Below, piece after piece: positions 22,901-34,818 of a stretch of 64,000 bases of DNA; the first letter of the stretch is position 1, and each line of letters opens with the position of its first letter. Under the pieces are notes generated by a model. That model worked only from the letters and a program-made list of their open reading frames with translations. It had not been told where the DNA came from and made no database searches. The stretch covers positions 13,999,001 to 14,063,000 of the forward strand of contig CM061106.1 of the NCBI GenBank assembly GCA_030770545.1. The letters run 5' to 3'. A program made the translations under genes and the position numbers. This stretch comes from Macropodus opercularis (taxonomy: Eukaryota; Chordata; Actinopteri; Anabantiformes; Osphronemidae).

Positions 22901-25900
22901 GTCTGGCTCCTCTTTCTGATCTCTCTTCTGGAGTCACCGCTCACAGCCGTGCAGACGTCCTGACACACTGCCTGTGTGTGAACTCCACCAGATGTCTGAT
23001 GAAGACGATGATTCAGTAAACGCACACTGTTACCACTGCTGGTGTTTGGGATGCGTTTTGGAAACCTTGGAACAAATTTGCTCTCTGACATTCAGCAAAG
23101 AAGTTTTTACTTTTTACTTGAAACTGTAATCATATGTGAAGCAAGCGGGTTTGTTTCTCGCTGGCAGTGAACATCTCTTTGGGTGTGAATTTCTTCTGTT
23201 TCAGCACATCTTTTCTTCAACTCTCGTCATTATAAGCCTGCATATTTAAATTCCTATTAAGCAGAATCCTCATTATGTGAGCTTGTTCCTTGTCTGAGGA
23301 GCTGGGTTGTGATGCTGGTGGAGGAACGTCACCAGTAGTAAAAGGTGGTTTGGGCCCTAGTGCTCGTCTGTCCACTGCTTGGATGAACTGAACCCATTGT
23401 CTGACCCAGACGGTCTGGATGGTCTTGGTGCTGCATGAACACATGCAGGGAAAGAGAGGGTGGGTGCATTTGGGGCAACGTAGTCAGTCAGTCAGCAAAT
23501 GTCCCTGTAGTGTTAAAGCTACAAGCTGCAGCTGGTCACTACAAAGAAAGAACTAGTTTCACTAAGCTTCATAAATCAGGCTCACTGTAGGTTCATGGTG
23601 AAAACATTTCCTGAGCCTGTTTTACAACCTTTACCTAAAGTAAAGCTCTCATTTGTTTCTGTTTATGATAAACACAAAGTGGGTAACAGCTGTTAAATGA
23701 TGCCTTACTGAGCTGACTGGACTCTGCTGGATTCTGGATTAGACAGCACAGATGCTATTCTGTGTTTGCTTAGTGGTAAACTCTATGTTCACTATCATCT
23801 CTGTTGTTTTTCAGGACCTAGGCTACTCACGGCCACGGTCGACCCTAAAAACCCAGAGATCAGCAGTCTTCTCTGTATCCATAACGACTCTCAGAAAATC
23901 AACAACGTGCAGCCCATCTTCCCCATGAGGAAGAAAAAGGCCAACGGAGGAAAGCGGAAGAAGTTGACCGACATCGGCACACAAGGCAACTTCCAGTGAG
24001 TTAAAGGTCCCCAGCGTGGCTGATGTTTGTCTCTATCGTGTGCTGTCATTCCCACGTGACGTATTGTCCAGAGGTTTAATTCAGTCATTTGTGTCTGGCT
24101 TTTGTTAACAATACAGTGTCTCTTTAAACTCTCTCTGCTTTGAAATATCTCAGGAGTTCTCAGGCAGAGATTGGTCATGTAGCATGGGATCCAAACACAG
24201 GCTTTGACGTAAGTAGAACTCCACTAAATGTGTGGACAGAACAGATGCATGTTATTGGTTCCTGTGTTCTCTTTCCAGCTGAATAACTTGGACCCAGAGA
24301 TGAAGAACCTGTTTGATATATGCGGCATCTCTGAGGCTCAGCTGAAAGACAAAGTGACCTCTAAGGCCATCTATGACTTCATAGAGAAGAAAGGAGGAGT
24401 AGAAGCAGTGAAGGCTGAACTACAGAGGCAATGTGAGGAAGATGTTTATTGACAAAAGTCAAATAAATCTACAGCTTTTACCTGTCGCCTGAACGTGTCC
24501 TTAGAAAAGGTGAAACTTTGCACTAAACATGACTATGATGGCATCACTGCAGAGTTTTAAGTTTGATTTAACTGCAGGTTCTTTCATGTTTGAAATTTGA
24601 AATTGTTCAACTACAAGACAGCCTAACTACTGTAGTCTGGTGGTTTTCATCTCTGTGCCGCTACCTCCCTTACCTCCTTTACCTCCCTTATCTCCTCTTC
24701 CATCCCAACCTGACATGTCCCCTCCACTGCCTCTCCCTCCAATACAAGGCTCTGCTCTGCCTCATCCTCCACCAGTTTCTGCTCTTCTTCCTGCAGGCTG
24801 TCGATCTCCTGGTTCTCTATCAGAGGCTGCTGGAGGGGACACAGGGAAGTCAGAACTGCTGAGTCACGTCACAGAAAGGACCGAGCTGAAGAAAGTGGAG
24901 CAGAAGGACTGTCCTGTATCAGACACCAGCAGTCAACCATCTAATGACAGTGCATGTCCATCTAGCTGGTTTGTATTTGTTGTAATATGATTTATATTTA
25001 TTATTGTATCTATTAGGAATATCCTTTACGCATTTCTACTTAAAGGAACCAAACAATTTGAACCATGTGCAGCACATCTCAATGAATTTGTTGTTTTGAT
25101 CGGACTGGTCAACCTGCTTTGGTGCTTTAAACAGCTGACAGTAGTCACAGTGGTCTAAAGACTGGATGGAAAGCAGATAACAGAGCCTCAAAGGATGCAG
25201 TAAAATAAACCTCATGCAACAAAAATCCAAGCAACACTATCTATTTTGCTCTTTTCACAGGCACACTGGTCATGTAGCATGGGATCCAAACACAGGCTTT
25301 GATGTAAGTAGAACTCCACTAAATGTGTGGACAGAACAGATGCATGTTATTGGTTCCTGTCTTCTCTTTCCAGCTGAATAACTTGGACCCAGAGATGAAG
25401 AGCCTGTTTGATATATGTGGCATCTCTGAGGCTCAGCTGAAAGACAAAGTGACCTCTAAGGCCATCTATGACTTCATAGAGAAGAAAGGAGGAGTAGAAG
25501 CAGTGAAGGCTGAACTACGGAGGGAAGGTGAGGCAGCTGTTTATTGACAGAAGTCAAACAAATCTACAGCTTTTACCTGTCGCCTGAACGTGTCCTTAGA
25601 AAAGGTGTAACTTTGCACTAAACATGACTATGATGGCATCACTGCAGAGTTTTAAGTTTGATTTAACTGCAGGTTCTTTCAAGACAATGACGTGAAATTT
25701 GAAATGGTTCAACTACAAGACAGCCTAACTATTGTAGTCTGGTGGTTTTGTCCCCAGGTGTCTCTGTGCCTCTTCCATCCCGACCTGACATGTCCCCTCC
25801 ACTGCCTCTCCCTCCAATACAAGGCTCTGCTCTGCCTCATCCTCCACCAGCTTCTGCTCTTCTTCCTTCAGGCTGTCGATCCCCTGGTTCCCTATCAGAG

Positions 25901-26125
25901 GCTGCTGGAGGGGACACAGGGAAGTCAGCACTGCTGAGTCACGTCAGAGAAAGGACCCAGCTGAAGAAAGTGGAGCAGATGGACTGTCCTGTATCCAACA
26001 CCAGCAGTCAACCATCTAATGACTCAAGCAGTGAATTGAATGAACTACTGAGGCAGCTGGGAAATCTGATTTCTTATTTACAGACAGGAATCGAACAAAA
26101 ACTGCTGCCTTTACCTAGAACCTAA
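19938..26125 (+). CDS. WASP-family protein (WH1-CRIB-PolyPro-WH2)
   Basis: Regulator of actin nucleation in the WASP/N-WASP family. Exons by splice signals and frame: 19938-20042, 21474-21608, 21765-21851, 21941-22055, 23815-23995, 24154-24208, then 24279-... (copy 1) or 25374-25527 (copy 2), then 25758-26125. Joined through copy 2 it would give about 399 residues. Exons 1-4 make a WH1/EVH1 domain (CGVACLVKDNPQRSFFIRVL, FEQELYRNF, FITFAGD). Exon 5 has the basic KKKANGGKRKK stretch. The CRIB/GTPase-binding part is IGHVAWDPNTGFD then LNNLDPEMKNLFDICGISEA. A short proline-rich run and a WH2 motif (ALLSHVRERTQLKKVE) follow. No Arp2/3-binding central-acidic tail with its Trp is visible; the end reads LLPLPRT. 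The family is normally about 500 residues. Confidence 0.85.
22056..23814. other. long intron of the WASP-like gene
   Basis: A 1.76-kb intron. The part 22160-22625 is GC-richer and reads like an old retroelement fragment, but I cannot assign it to a family. Confidence 0.35.
24175..24960 (+). repeat. tandem duplication of WASP 3' exons, copy 1
   Basis: Matches 25266-26020 at an offset of about 1.09 kb over the end of the CRIB exon, the LNNLD exon and the proline/WH2 exon. In this copy the last acceptor is lost: TTTTGTCCCCAGGTGTCTCT of copy 2 corresponds to TTTTCATCTCT here, and the LNNLD exon runs to a stop (24450-24452). The donor after it is weak (CAAT/GTGAGG). Confidence 0.85.
25261..26125 (+). 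repeat. tandem duplication of WASP 3' exons, copy 2
   Basis: Has its own acceptors (CACAG at 25260, CCAG at 25373, CCCCAG at 25757) and a good donor (GAAG/GTGAGG at 25527). Frame is open through the WH2 motif to TAA at 26123-26125. This copy is the better candidate for the expressed 3' end. Confidence 0.8.
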
Positions 26126-26902
26126 ATTTATCCTCAGTAAAGGTGAAACTTTGCACTTGACTTGACCATGATGGTGTCACTGCAGAGTTTTAAATGTGAT
26201 CTAACTGCAGGTTCTTCCAAGACAATGACTTGAAATTTGAAATGGTTCAACTACAGTTTGAGACAGTCTAACTAGTCTGGTGGTTTTGTCCCCAGGTGTC
26301 TCTGGTCTCAATCTGTTCTAACACTGAGGTCTGAACTGGACTTGACATATTGTTTAATAGAGGCAGAAATTTACTGGACCACTGTTTAGTTTGCAACATA
26401 GAACTATTGACCCGTCTGTGCACATCTAAAGCCATAGCTGCTTTCTTTTCTTAATTTAATTGTAAAAAACACATCATTAGATCTCTCTCTTCTGTTTATT
26501 ACATCAATTCTGTTCCTGTTTATCTGCTCTGATTCTGTTAATAATTTTCACCTATGTGTTTTTTTGTTTTGTTTTTATCTAAGGGTTTGTGTTTTGTTGG
26601 TCTCGGTTGGTTGGTCTTGTTTCACTGTTCCCTGGTCCTGAGTCAGTTGTGTTTTGGTTCTTGTAAACCGTTTGGTTACTTTGTGTTACAAACTACTACT
26701 GGGTGAGGTTGTAGGTAGTGCTTGAAGACTGACAAGAACACAAACCCAAACGCACAACCAGGACAAGACTAAGAACTTAAATGAATTTATTAAACACCTA
26801 ATTAAAACACATTGAACACAACAGATTTGTTGGTTTTCTATATAGTTGTATTGTTGAATTCTGCATAGTCTTAACCCTCCTGTTATGTTCCGGGTCAAAT
26901 TG
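26126..26902. other. 3' flank of the WASP-like gene
   Basis: Probably 3' untranslated sequence, then AT-rich DNA. It ends in CCCTCCTGTTATGTTCCGGG, half of a common fish repeat whose other half is missing because the transposon starts at 26903. Confidence 0.4.
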
Positions 26903-28322
26903 TACGGAGCCCCGGAAGGGACATGGGAGGGGAAAAAAATTGGCTGAGAAAAAAAAAAAGAAAAGTAGAACTTTTGCGGGATCTCGCAAAACTATTGCGA
27001 AATCTCTGAGTCAGATTGTCACCACGGGAACCACAGCGCGGGAGTGCACATATCACGTTCATAGGTTACAAAGAGAACGACGAAAAGAGTTTTGTAGAAA
27101 AGCCATGGAGGAGGATCTATTACATTTCTTGCGGTCGAGAGAGGTCTCAGAAGAGGACATCGTGAACATGCAAAGAGACAAGGTGGGCACAAATTCCTTC
27201 CACTAACCAAAGCGTTTGCATACAGACAAATGTTAGGATATTTATGTGATTACAGCAGTTGAACTAGCAAAGGTTGTTAGCGTTATTGTATGTTGTAAAC
27301 TTTTAATTTGAGTTTTGTGACTAAACAAGTTAGGTTATAGTTTATACCTAGTTAACAAACTTGTCTTGTGGCTTCATAACAAAACCAGAATTTCTGGAAA
27401 CTAAATATGAGTTTAATGAACTTCATGATATTAGTCCAGCCTTCTGCCAGATTTCTCACTGTATAATCTCAATCTAGTACAATTTTATAAGGGTACCTCA
27501 CTTGTTGGCTAATTATGAATGCTATGGGGGAGATGACCACTGAAATATTACTATATATATACTATAACTATTTTAACTTTTGAACTTCCTGTATGTCTGT
27601 GTCTATGTTTTATTCACATTCAAAGTGTTACATCTAATATTTATGCTTGCAGGTGGACAAGGCAGTGCTATCCATCATGACTGATGAACAAATGGTAAAA
27701 TATATCCCTTCATATGGTGATCGAGTTGCTGTTCTCTCCTTCTGTCACCAAGCACAGTGCAGCACCGATAAAGAGACTCTTTTACAAAGATTACAAAATA
27801 AGATAGGAGCACGGAATATGAAATCAAAGAGAAAAGGAGGCTTATGTGGTACATCACTTGTGTTCCAAAAGCAAGGAGAAGGAATGTCAAGGAATAGAAA
27901 TAATGCAGGAGAAAAGACTTCAAGGAAGATTGAAATTGGGTGGCTTAATTTTAGCAATAATGAATACCACCAAGTGAGGACCAAAAACGGTGGAGGAACA
28001 AGACATGCAACAGTTGAAAAAACAACAACTGTTGCTCAGATTTTGGAAATAGGAAAAGAGCTTTTTTTCCCAAATGGAGATTCAACAAAAGGAAGGGCTG
28101 AAGAATTCGCCTTTTGTGTCTGTGATTTTAAAAGAAAACAAATTCCTATGGATGACACTGTTGGCAGACTTTATGAACAAACAAAGCTGAAGTTGCTAAG
28201 ATTTTACATTTGCACAAGAACAGAAGTGCCTTCATCAGGAGAATCAACATCTGAAGTGGATGAAATTGATTCACAATTGAGTAAAAACTGGAATAATGTT
28301 TATGCCGATGATTTGACTACAG

Positions 28323-28884
28323 TGTCACGGGTAAGAATACCAGGCGTGATTGCGAGGGATGGAGCAGGCTGAATCAGGTGGTAGTGTAAAATCCAAAGGG
28401 TTTATTGTTGAACAGAACCAAGAATGAACATAAAATGGACAGCGCGTGGGGAGCGCTGTAGCAAAGTCTCCGGGGGGGAAGGGCTCTCCCTCAGCCCGAG
28501 CTGAAAAACAAATGTTCAAAAACGGGAAACCAAGGTCGAGCCGAACCGGCTGATTAACTGGAAGACCTCACTCACGAATGTTGTGGTCGAGAATGCAGTC
28601 AGGATCGTGATCGAGGACGTGAGCGGGATTCGTGGTCGAGAATGCAGTCAGGATCGAGGACGTGAGCAGGATTCGTGGTCTTGAGTTCGGGATGGACATC
28701 GACGATCTGGCAGAGAGGAGACTGAGAAGCGGGCTTAAGAAACAGGCAGGGAACAGGTGCAGGGAATCAAGCAGGTGTGAATGATCAGACAGGTGCGTGG
28801 TGATGACGGGGGTGTGGTGAGTGTCTCTGCTGGGTGGAGATTCACCCAGCGAGGATCTGATCGGCAGCCTTGCCGATCGTGACA
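28323..28884 (-). mobile_element. solo LTR inside the HECT gene exon
   Basis: Runs TGTCACGGGTAAG...CGATCGTGACA on + and is flanked by the 5-bp duplication TACAG (28318-28322 and 28885-28889). In minus orientation it starts TGTCACGATCGGC, like the LTR at 14340. It carries a short internal repeat (CAGTCAGGATCGAGGACGTG). The insertion interrupts the coding exon. Confidence 0.8.
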
Positions 28885-29046
28885 TACAGACCCTAGGGGA
28901 TCCTGGGCATGCGTCTGACAGTGCTTCCAGTGAACAGGTTTGTGATATTAGCAACACTTAATAAATAATTATGATGATGATGATAGGGAAACATAAGAGG
29001 AGAGCTTTATGAAGAAACCATAGGTAAGAACTTAATGTACATGCAT

Positions 29047-29064
29047 GGGGGGGGGGGGGGGGGG
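29047..29064. repeat. poly-G run
   Basis: Eighteen consecutive G in an intron of the HECT-type gene. Confidence 0.9.
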
Positions 29065-31605
29065 TATCTCTGTATGTGTATCTCCGTGTACTTCTGTAGG
29101 ATACTACATTTTCAGGACTTTGTTGTTTATGTTTATGGGTAGACCCACTTTTTAGGGCGTGAACCTTAACAGACTCTGATGGAGATACAAAAAAAATTAT
29201 GAAATATATTGAATTCTTCTATAAATTCTTAGTAGGCTTTTTTCTTTTTTAGCCATATGTATTGGATGCACAAAAGTTAATACTAAATGTTCTAACTATT
29301 ATTATCTTAAAACTATCTTGTTTTGTTTTTATTTGCTGCAGAGTCTGCCTTTCCAGATGCAACCAAGAACCAAAAAACAAAGGGTAATCTCTGAGACCAT
29401 GGAAGCACAAGTTCCAGGGAAATCTCATTACTCTCATTCAACCCCAAAAGACATTAAAAAACTTTACACTGACCAGGGGCAGGACCCGAACTTAAGTGAT
29501 AATGATGACAATATTCATACTCTCCAGCCTTCTGAGGATTTCACTGACTCCTGCTTTAAAATTATTGATCTGACTGGTGCAGTTTGTAATAACTCCCCAG
29601 AAAAAGGAGACAAGGACATCTGTCAAGAAACTTCTGGAAATGTTTTGGAACTAGATGGTGATGAAGCAGATACAGTTGAATGGGATCCAGCGGATGATCT
29701 TGGTGGAGCTGGTGGTGATGAGACTGTTGTGATTACATGGAATTACAACATTGAAAATGTCACACAGGTAATTAAGTAAGACGAGGGATGATTTGTGGAT
29801 GTCTGCTGTCGTACCCAGTAACGTAATTGTGCATATAGTTTTAACTTTTTGCACTTCTCTATTGTCCTTCAGAACACAGAACTGAGTGGTGAACAAAGGC
29901 AGGATTTATATCTCCCTTTGCCATCAGCTAGTGGCCAACCTCCACTACATGTGCAGTCCACAGATGAAGAAGCAATGCAAAGTACAAAGGTAGGACAGCA
30001 TTGCAAGCAACCTGAATACATAATTTAGTCTGTACGACTGCATGATTTCACATAACTGTTAAGATGTGATACGACAGCAGGGGAAAACATATCAGTTAAT
30101 GCAATCTTGCATGCCCTCTGCATTTCAGATCAGTCTGTGCTTTCTGCCTGCAATACCTCTAAAAGTGACATCTTTTCTGTGACTAGATTTGTCATTATAT
30201 TCACTTTACCTAAACCAGCGTGATTTAACAGAGAAACACTTACAATAAGCCGTCTGGTATTGTATTACTCTGCCTGGGAATACAATTATATAAATCCTGT
30301 GACGCTCTAGAGGAGCTCTGTCAGGGCTGAAGAAGTAACTGATGAGTTCATACTGTTATCAGGGTTAACTTGGGTCGAGTTTGGAGACAACAAATTTTGG
30401 ACAGAAAACCACTAAATGTGTGGATTCAAAAGATGATGACTGATGTGGGTGTTCCCTGGCCACCAAGGATCTTATGAAGAGATGTTTTTGAGTTAGATTT
30501 AAATGTTCCAAACTGTTTTTGATGTTTGTTTTTGTTTTTTCTTCTAGCAGGACAGTGGACTGCAAGAGTTGCCTTTAAATTCAAGCAGCCAACTTTCACC
30601 ATCTGCCATAGCTTGCAACTCCACAAATCCAGAAAGCCCACGATATGCATCAATTCGCAGAATAAAGGTTGTCGAAGATCTTTTGGCTGTGTTTATGGAC
30701 AGTAGCATAATAAGTTTGTCGCTAAAGATGGACTTTGTAAATGAAAAAGCCATTGATGATGCTGGAGTGTCAAGGGAGGTTTACACTGCATTCTGGGAGC
30801 AGTTGCTTGAGCAATGTGAAGGGGAAACAGAGCGAGTTCCAAGGCTGCGGCCCGATTTCTGAGGCTGAATGGCAAGCCATTGGACGGATCTGGGTCAAAG
30901 GATTACTAGACCACGGTGTGATGCCAGCAAGACTTTCAATGGCTTTCATTTTAGCTTGCATCCATGGAATTGATTCAGTTGATGCAGATATTTTGATGAC
31001 ATCATTTCTTAACTACCTTCCTCCTATTGAAAGATCAGCTGTTGAGAAGGCTCTCCAGGGCACATTGGAGGAAAGTGATGAAGAGGACTTGCTTGACCTT
31101 TTTACAAGAATGGGTTCACATTCTCTCCCTCCAAAGAACAACATTGAGGAAGCCATCCACACAATGGCTCACAAAGCCATTCTCCAAGAGCCAAAATATA
31201 TAGTAGACTGCTTCTCCACACCCATGGCATTTGTATATCTGAAACTACCAGACAAGGAAAGTGTTGTGTCTCTGTATGAATCAAAGTGTCACAACTATTT
31301 GAGTCAACAATAGTGATAATGAATCAAAGAGAACAGACAACCTTTAACCATCTACAGCGTTATGTGAAAAATGCTGACCACGCCAAAGCTGAAAAAATCC
31401 GCGTTTCTGCACTGGTCCTTCTGTCATATGTGTAGACAAAATCATGGTAAGTTTTAATACAGAAACTGGGCTCAACAGAAGGCCCGTTGCTCACACCTGT
31501 GGAGCCACACTGGAAGTGCCATCCACTTATAGTTCTTACCCTGAATTTCGCACTGAGTTTGACAACATCCTGTCCAGCAACTACCTTGAAATGGACATCC
31601 TTTAA

Positions 31606-32325
31606 AGTGGAAATCAGTGTTCATCAAGCCTAATAATAACAGGCCTTGTTACATTTTTTACTTTTTTACTTAGGGCAAGCGGCCTACCTTCTACTTTCTG
31701 TTGGTGCAATAAAATAAATGACCATACCTTTCATTATTATTATTAAATTTAATCTTATTTGATTAATTTATTTTTAATTATGTATAGGTTTGAAGTGGTT
31801 GTAACTTTGTGTTCTAACCTTTGTGTTTTGGCTGAGATCAATATTTTGTTATGGTCTTGGTTGGCTTGCTAAGATGGAAGATTATAAAGTTTTGGATGAC
31901 CTGTTCAGTTGTTCAGTATCAATAATTGTTGATGTTACAGTGTTAAGGTGTTATGAAGTCAAACCTTTTAGATTATTCAAGGAAGAAAATGGTTAATGGT
32001 GAAGGTACGTATCAGGACATATTAAGTCTAAATAAAAACTGTTTCCACACTACTAACAAGCACTTGTGTTGTTATTTTCTGCCCCTTTCTGAAACTAGTG
32101 TTAGGCAAGACAGGTTGTGCACAGACACCTTCCATGTGCTTTGTTTGTCAATTAGATGTCACCTGATATCTGTACAAATTGGTTATAGAAGGTGTCTTAT
32201 ATATATCCCACTATCATAAAAATATAGAAACTGGACCTCTAAATTTTAGGCATTCTTACTTAATCCATGTGCAGCCTCCGAGGGCTCAAAACGACCCCAC
32301 TGTAAAATAGGGGGCACTCAAAGCT

Positions 32326-32362
<37 letters not shown>

Positions 32363-32825
32363 GGGTTGAATAAAACAGCCTTCGTGGGTGTTACATCTAA
32401 GCAATGAACAAGTTCGTCTGTCTGCGGCTGTTTTATCCAACCCTTGTGTGGTTTTTGAGATTAGAGCGCCCCCTGTTTTCCTTTTGACATCCTCGAAGGC
32501 TGCACAAGGGTTAAACTATAATTTGTTATCAAAATTTTGGTTGATTGACCAAATAATGAATAGACAATTTGACTTCTGACATGGTAGCAGCAGCTAAGGG
32601 TCACTTGTGTCCTATTTGTAGCCGTACAACAAGTGAAATAATGTAAACTGACAGAACAAAACAATAACATGTTTATTTTTACAGGAAACACCTTGTGTTT
32701 CTTACTTTACAGTGAGAATAAAGTAAAAGTTGACAGTAATCAGAAATACTTAAGGAACCAACAGCCCCTCCCATTTTGCAAATCATCACGCTGACCCCTC
32801 TGGGATACACAGGAATACTCCTGTC
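31606..32825. other. spacer between the two transposon genes
   Basis: AT-rich, holds the (AC)n array at 32329-32361. It is flanked by an inverted pair (GGTTGAATAAAACAGCC at 32365 and GGCTGTTTTATCCAACC at 32425), probably a small inserted fold-back repeat. No gene seen. Confidence 0.4.
32329..32361. repeat. (AC)n microsatellite
   Basis: About 33 bases of perfect AC dinucleotide. Confidence 0.9.
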
Positions 32826-34172
32826 TTACAGAGATGCACTAATAGCCTCTCTAAGGCGCATATACAGATTCACAGCTTGATACGGATCATTTGGTAGAGT
32901 CAGTTGGAAATCTGACATAATAATGTTGCATAGTTCGTATACATCCGGATCGCATGGTATGGCCAGTCGAAAGACACATTCATTTTTGCACAATTGAACA
33001 TGTTCATCTTCAACCAGGTACATGTAGTCTCTTGTCCTGTACAGTTCAGGCAATGCATACATCACATTGGGGCGACCACTGGGGGACGTTCTGGTTTTTT
33101 GAAGGCCTGATGGTGTGTGTTCCAAACCTGTACAGTGTTGTCCAGCTCATCCTGTTAAAAACAACATACAAACAGATTTGAGCAGACAACTGATGATCCT
33201 CAACATACATATGAACCTAACCACAGCACTGAAATATATTATTTATTTAAATGTATTCTTCCCTTCTTTCTGTTCTTACTCCTCCTCTCTCACAAATTCA
33301 CACATACATAAAAACATGTAATTTTTTAATCTCACCTGGATGAGTCCCATGCAACAGAACTGGAGGAGGCTTTTGTCCAAAAGCCCGCCATCGAAGAAGC
33401 CATTGTCTCTGAGGTCTACAAACAATGATAACCAGTACTGTACACACTGGCTGCGAAGAATCCCCCACCAAAATTCAATTCTTTGGTTGGCAGTGCTGGC
33501 TCCCTCCAGGTAACTGTCGAGGGCATCATCTGGGTGAGCAGGTCGAAGGAAACGCTGAAAGCCTCTGACGTAGCCATTCTCAGTTCCAAGATCACCTCTT
33601 ACAACTCGAGGACAGCCACCTAAACGCTGCACTGCTTCCATGAAATACCCTCCGATCAGCTTTGGGTCGCTGTTTGTCGTATATGCATTAAGCCATATAA
33701 TTTTCCGTGAAAAGCCATCAATACATCCGTTCACACAAATACCGTATGGCTTAAGTTTATCATACGAATCCAGGTGCCAGATGAAGTTCGGGCCTTTTGA
33801 GAAGTAGTTCCGTCGTCTGAGACGTCTTGCTTTCCTTAATGACACTCCTCTGGGATCCAGCTCCTTCAAAACCAAGCGCACATCCTCCTTCCTCACGCTC
33901 AGTCCATGTTCTCGGCATTTAGCGTACATCCAACGGTACCCGTGAAGTTGCCCGGAGTACTGCAGTTCGCTGCTAATGAAAGCAACCACGTCCGCCAATT
34001 CGGAGAACGTTTTACGGCGAAAACAACCCCTTTTCTTAAGAATTCTCTTAAGGTGTCGCTCACTTAAGTGAAACCCATGTTTTTTTGCAAGTACCAACTT
34101 GATGTCGGTGTATTTAAGCCCTTGCTCAAAATAAAACTCTATGAACGGCTCCCACACTTGTGTACCCTCCAT
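32826..34172 (-). pseudogene. DDE (retroviral-integrase-type) transposase
   Basis: Catalyses transposition of the 26903-34312 element. The first exon is 34172-33336: helix-turn-helix-like N-terminus (EFYFEQGLKYTDIKLVLAKK), then an rve-type RNase-H core. The catalytic residues are visible: Asp in NFIWHLDSYDKLKPYGICVN, Asp in RVVRGDLGTENGYV, and Glu in TANQRIEFWWGIL. A CAG/GTGAGA donor at 33336-33331 joins to an acceptor at 33152, and the second exon continues to 32826 (GRPNVMYALPELY, YLVEDEHVQL). The frame entering the second exon meets a stop near 33065 and must shift by one to reach the conserved part, so this copy is probably inactive although the core is intact. Confidence 0.75.
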
Positions 34173-34542
34173 TGTTGTCGTTTTTGTGGTGACCAGCTGG
34201 CGCGGAAGTTGTTTTAAAAGAAAAACGTTTTGCGAGATCTCGTAAAAGTTCTCCTTTTTTGTTTTTTCTCAGCCAATTTTTTTTCCTCCCATGTCCCTTC
34301 CGGGGCTCCGTAGAAAACAGGGATAAAGACGAGAAAAGTTTAACGCAGAGAAAGCGGAAAAAAAATAAGCGTCTCAGTTCGTCTGACTGGGTTTTCCCCT
34401 AGAGCTGAAAATGTAATTTGTCATAAATAATAAGTGTATCACTTTTTTTTTCTGAAATAAAAAGATTTTTATTTTAATGAATCAAAAGAAAAAGTCTGAG
34501 TATTCTTACAGAGTATTTTTAAAACATTTCAATGAAACACAC

Positions 34543-34818
34543 TCAACATTTTCTCAGTTTGATATTATGACACTCTGCAAATATTTTTAATGAACACACA
34601 CCGTGTCTTCTAGGATCCCTTGAACAGCGAGTCACGCATTTTTGATAGCGTTTAACAAAATCGGATACCACAGAATTATTTTTAGAAACGTTAGAATCGT
34701 TTTTAGAATTCTGAAATTCAGGCTGAAAGGGCTTGCCCGGTATTTGACGGCCGTCCTGACACAAAGCCAGGAACTCCAAATCAGCGTGTATAAAGTTAAA
34801 AGGGTTTCGATTGCCCAC
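34543..34818 (-). pseudogene. Polinton capsid/protease fusion fragment
   Basis: Minus-strand open frame whose first part (NPFNFIHADLEFLALCQDGR, then QIPGKPFQPEF) looks like the central part of a Polinton major capsid protein, followed directly by SKNNSVVSDFVKRYQKC, the C-terminal part of the adenain-like protease that also occurs at 46006-46359. An internal deletion has joined the two. Non-functional. Confidence 0.65.

Larger units (their letters stand above)
27105..31605 (+). pseudogene. transposon-borne HECT-type (G2E3-like) gene, broken
   Basis: Exons read by eye: 27105-27182, 27653-28937 (with a solo LTR inside), 29342-29767, 29873-29989, 30551-31313 and a terminal block 31444-31605. The N-terminus is a short alpha-helical segment like a death/SAM-type fold (MTDEQMVKYIPSYGDRVAV). 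A middle part has the motif IGWLNFSNNEYHQVRTKNGG, seen often in fish proteins of this sort. The C-terminal half is a divergent HECT module: an N-lobe part (VSREVYTAFWEQLLEQCEGE) and a C-lobe block with RPVAHTCGATLEVP, whose Cys fits the HECT thioester position. Breaks: LTR at 28323, a frameshift near 30850, stops after 31313. HECT ligases pass ubiquitin through that Cys; activity here is unlikely. Confidence 0.7.
26903..34312. mobile_element. 7.4-kb DNA transposon with DDE transposase and HECT gene
   Basis: Both ends begin TACGGAGCCCCGGAAGGGAC and stay similar for about 95 bases (26903-26997; 34218-34312 in reverse complement), including GGATCTCGCAAAA/AGATCTCGCAAAA. Inside are a convergent pair of genes: a multi-exon HECT-type gene on + and a DDE transposase on -. 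The organisation resembles the eukaryotic IS3-like (IS3EU) or Ginger-type integrase transposons; the exact superfamily is from memory and uncertain. Flanks do not give a target duplication: the left is TCAAATTG, the right is Polinton sequence. Confidence 0.75.
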
